NCBI RefSeq assembly: GCF_900538805.1
Contig: NZ_UPZP01000009.1
Location: 1 to 40,348, forward strand
DNA: 40,348 bases
From: an uncultured Dialister sp.
GTDB taxonomy: Bacteria; Bacillota; Negativicutes; Veillonellales; Dialisteraceae
Direction of reading: 5' to 3'
A program made the translations under genes and the position numbers. This document shows positions 40,066-40,348 of this stretch, in pieces. The notes beneath the pieces were generated by a model, which saw only the letters and a program-made list of their open reading frames with translations, was not told the origin of the DNA and did no database searches. Position 1 is the stretch's first letter; each line of letters begins with the position of its first letter.

Positions 40066-40166
40066 TTGTGCACCTCCTCTTTACTATACTCGCCGATGCA
40101 GGCAGCATTTCTGCATTTTCAAAGCCCTATTCGTGCGGTTGCGTCATGGCACCTATGTACAATGAC
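40066..40166 (-). promoter_or_regulatory. Leader of rplU, probable L21 autoregulatory leader
   Basis: On the minus strand the leader contains GGTGCCATGACGCAACCGCAC, shortened here to GGTGCCATGACGCAACCGC, then AATAGGGCTTTG and paired arms ATGCAG...CTGCAT before the ribosome-binding site. The position, length and ACGCAACCGCA motif resemble the L21 leader element of Firmicutes, which is proposed to bind free L21. The assignment is from memory of the motif and should be taken as probable only. Confidence 0.5.
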
Positions 40167-40172
40167 TTGATT

Positions 40173-40201
40173 ATTATACAAAAAGAAATGGGTGATGTCA
40201 A
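40173..40201 (-). promoter_or_regulatory. Consensus sigma-A promoter of rplU
   Basis: A perfect TTGACA (40201-40196), a 17-base spacer and a perfect TATAAT (40178-40173) are present, with a start near 40166. This is the best promoter in the window, fitting a highly expressed ribosomal operon. Confidence 0.93.
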
Positions 40202-40213
40202 TAGTTATTTTAT

Positions 40214-40348
40214 GGGGCCGCTTCGCGGCCCGGGTTCAGAGGGTTCAAAAGGTTCAAAGGGTTCAGAGGGGAAGGTATCGCCGCCTCGCGGCGATGAGTA
40301 TATAGTCAGCGTTACGGGATCTTGTTTAGTGTCACCGGTGCTGCAGGA
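40214..40348 (+). repeat. Composite repeat running off the window
   Basis: It begins with GGGCCGC-TTC-GCGGCCC, followed by four minus-oriented 9-bp units (40233-40268). Then come a hairpin ATCGCCGCC...GGCGGCGAT-like (40277-40295), TCAGCGTTACGGGAT (40306-40320) and TTGTTTAGTGTCACCGGTGC. The layout equals 27544-27662, so a second copy of the structured stretch at 27640-27890 probably starts at the window edge. Confidence 0.82.

Overview
The window reads as a chromosome segment of a low-to-moderate GC Firmicute. It carries the Bacillus-type order yicC-remA-gmk-rpoZ-coaBC ... priA-def-fmt-rsmB-rlmN-stp-prkC-rsgA-rpe. It also has a Prp protease gene between rplU and rpmA with an extended L27 N-terminus, a SAM-I (S-box) riboswitch on metK, an NFACT/RqcH gene and a PASTA-domain kinase. 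The dense intergenic repeats and the gene set would fit an anaerobic gut-type Negativicute (Dialister-like). That genus-level guess is inference only, since no rRNA is present.

Layout from left to right. Positions 1-5482 hold a minus-strand operon, hslO-mtnP-mtnA-ahcY-mtaD, which recycles methylthioadenosine and S-adenosylhomocysteine; four of its junctions are overlapping or very tight. Positions 5988-16718 hold the priA-to-rpe cluster (primosome, formyl-Met start and removal, rRNA methylation, Ser/Thr kinase and phosphatase signalling, ribosome GTPase, pentose-phosphate epimerase). Positions 16796-20998 hold metK with its riboswitch, then the hybrid cluster protein gene hcp facing a Crp/Fnr-type regulator. 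Positions 21140-25268 hold dapF-yicC-remA-gmk-rpoZ-coaBC. RqcH (25813-27534) and a zinc/cadmium-type P-type ATPase (28484-31273) are on the plus strand. Then on the minus strand come xpt-pbuX (xanthine salvage), a secreted histidine acid phosphatase, dapA, asd and dapB (lysine/diaminopimelate synthesis, with dapF nearby) and rplU-prp-rpmA.

The genes are mostly housekeeping. The unusual content is between them. At least five repeat families fill nearly every long gap: (i) a 159-160 bp terminal-inverted-repeat element (three copies) that folds back on itself over its whole length; (ii) tandem arrays of an 8-bp unit, NRCTRGTG, at eight places; (iii) tandem arrays of a 9-bp unit ending TGAACC at seven or more places; (iv) a conserved core (CAGCGTTACGGGAT) next to a hairpin whose stem differs between copies with compensating base changes; (v) GTCATYCTGA...GAAGRATC foldback repeats. 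They are joined in fixed orders into composite units. A strongly structured stretch at 27640-27890 is a candidate non-coding RNA, and the window end cuts into what looks like a second copy.

The methionine-salvage operon may use a less common route. The MtnP homologue has Asn where adenine-specific MTA phosphorylases have Asp, and it sits beside an MTA deaminase, which suggests MTA -> methylthioinosine -> hypoxanthine + methylthioribose-1-phosphate -> MtnA.
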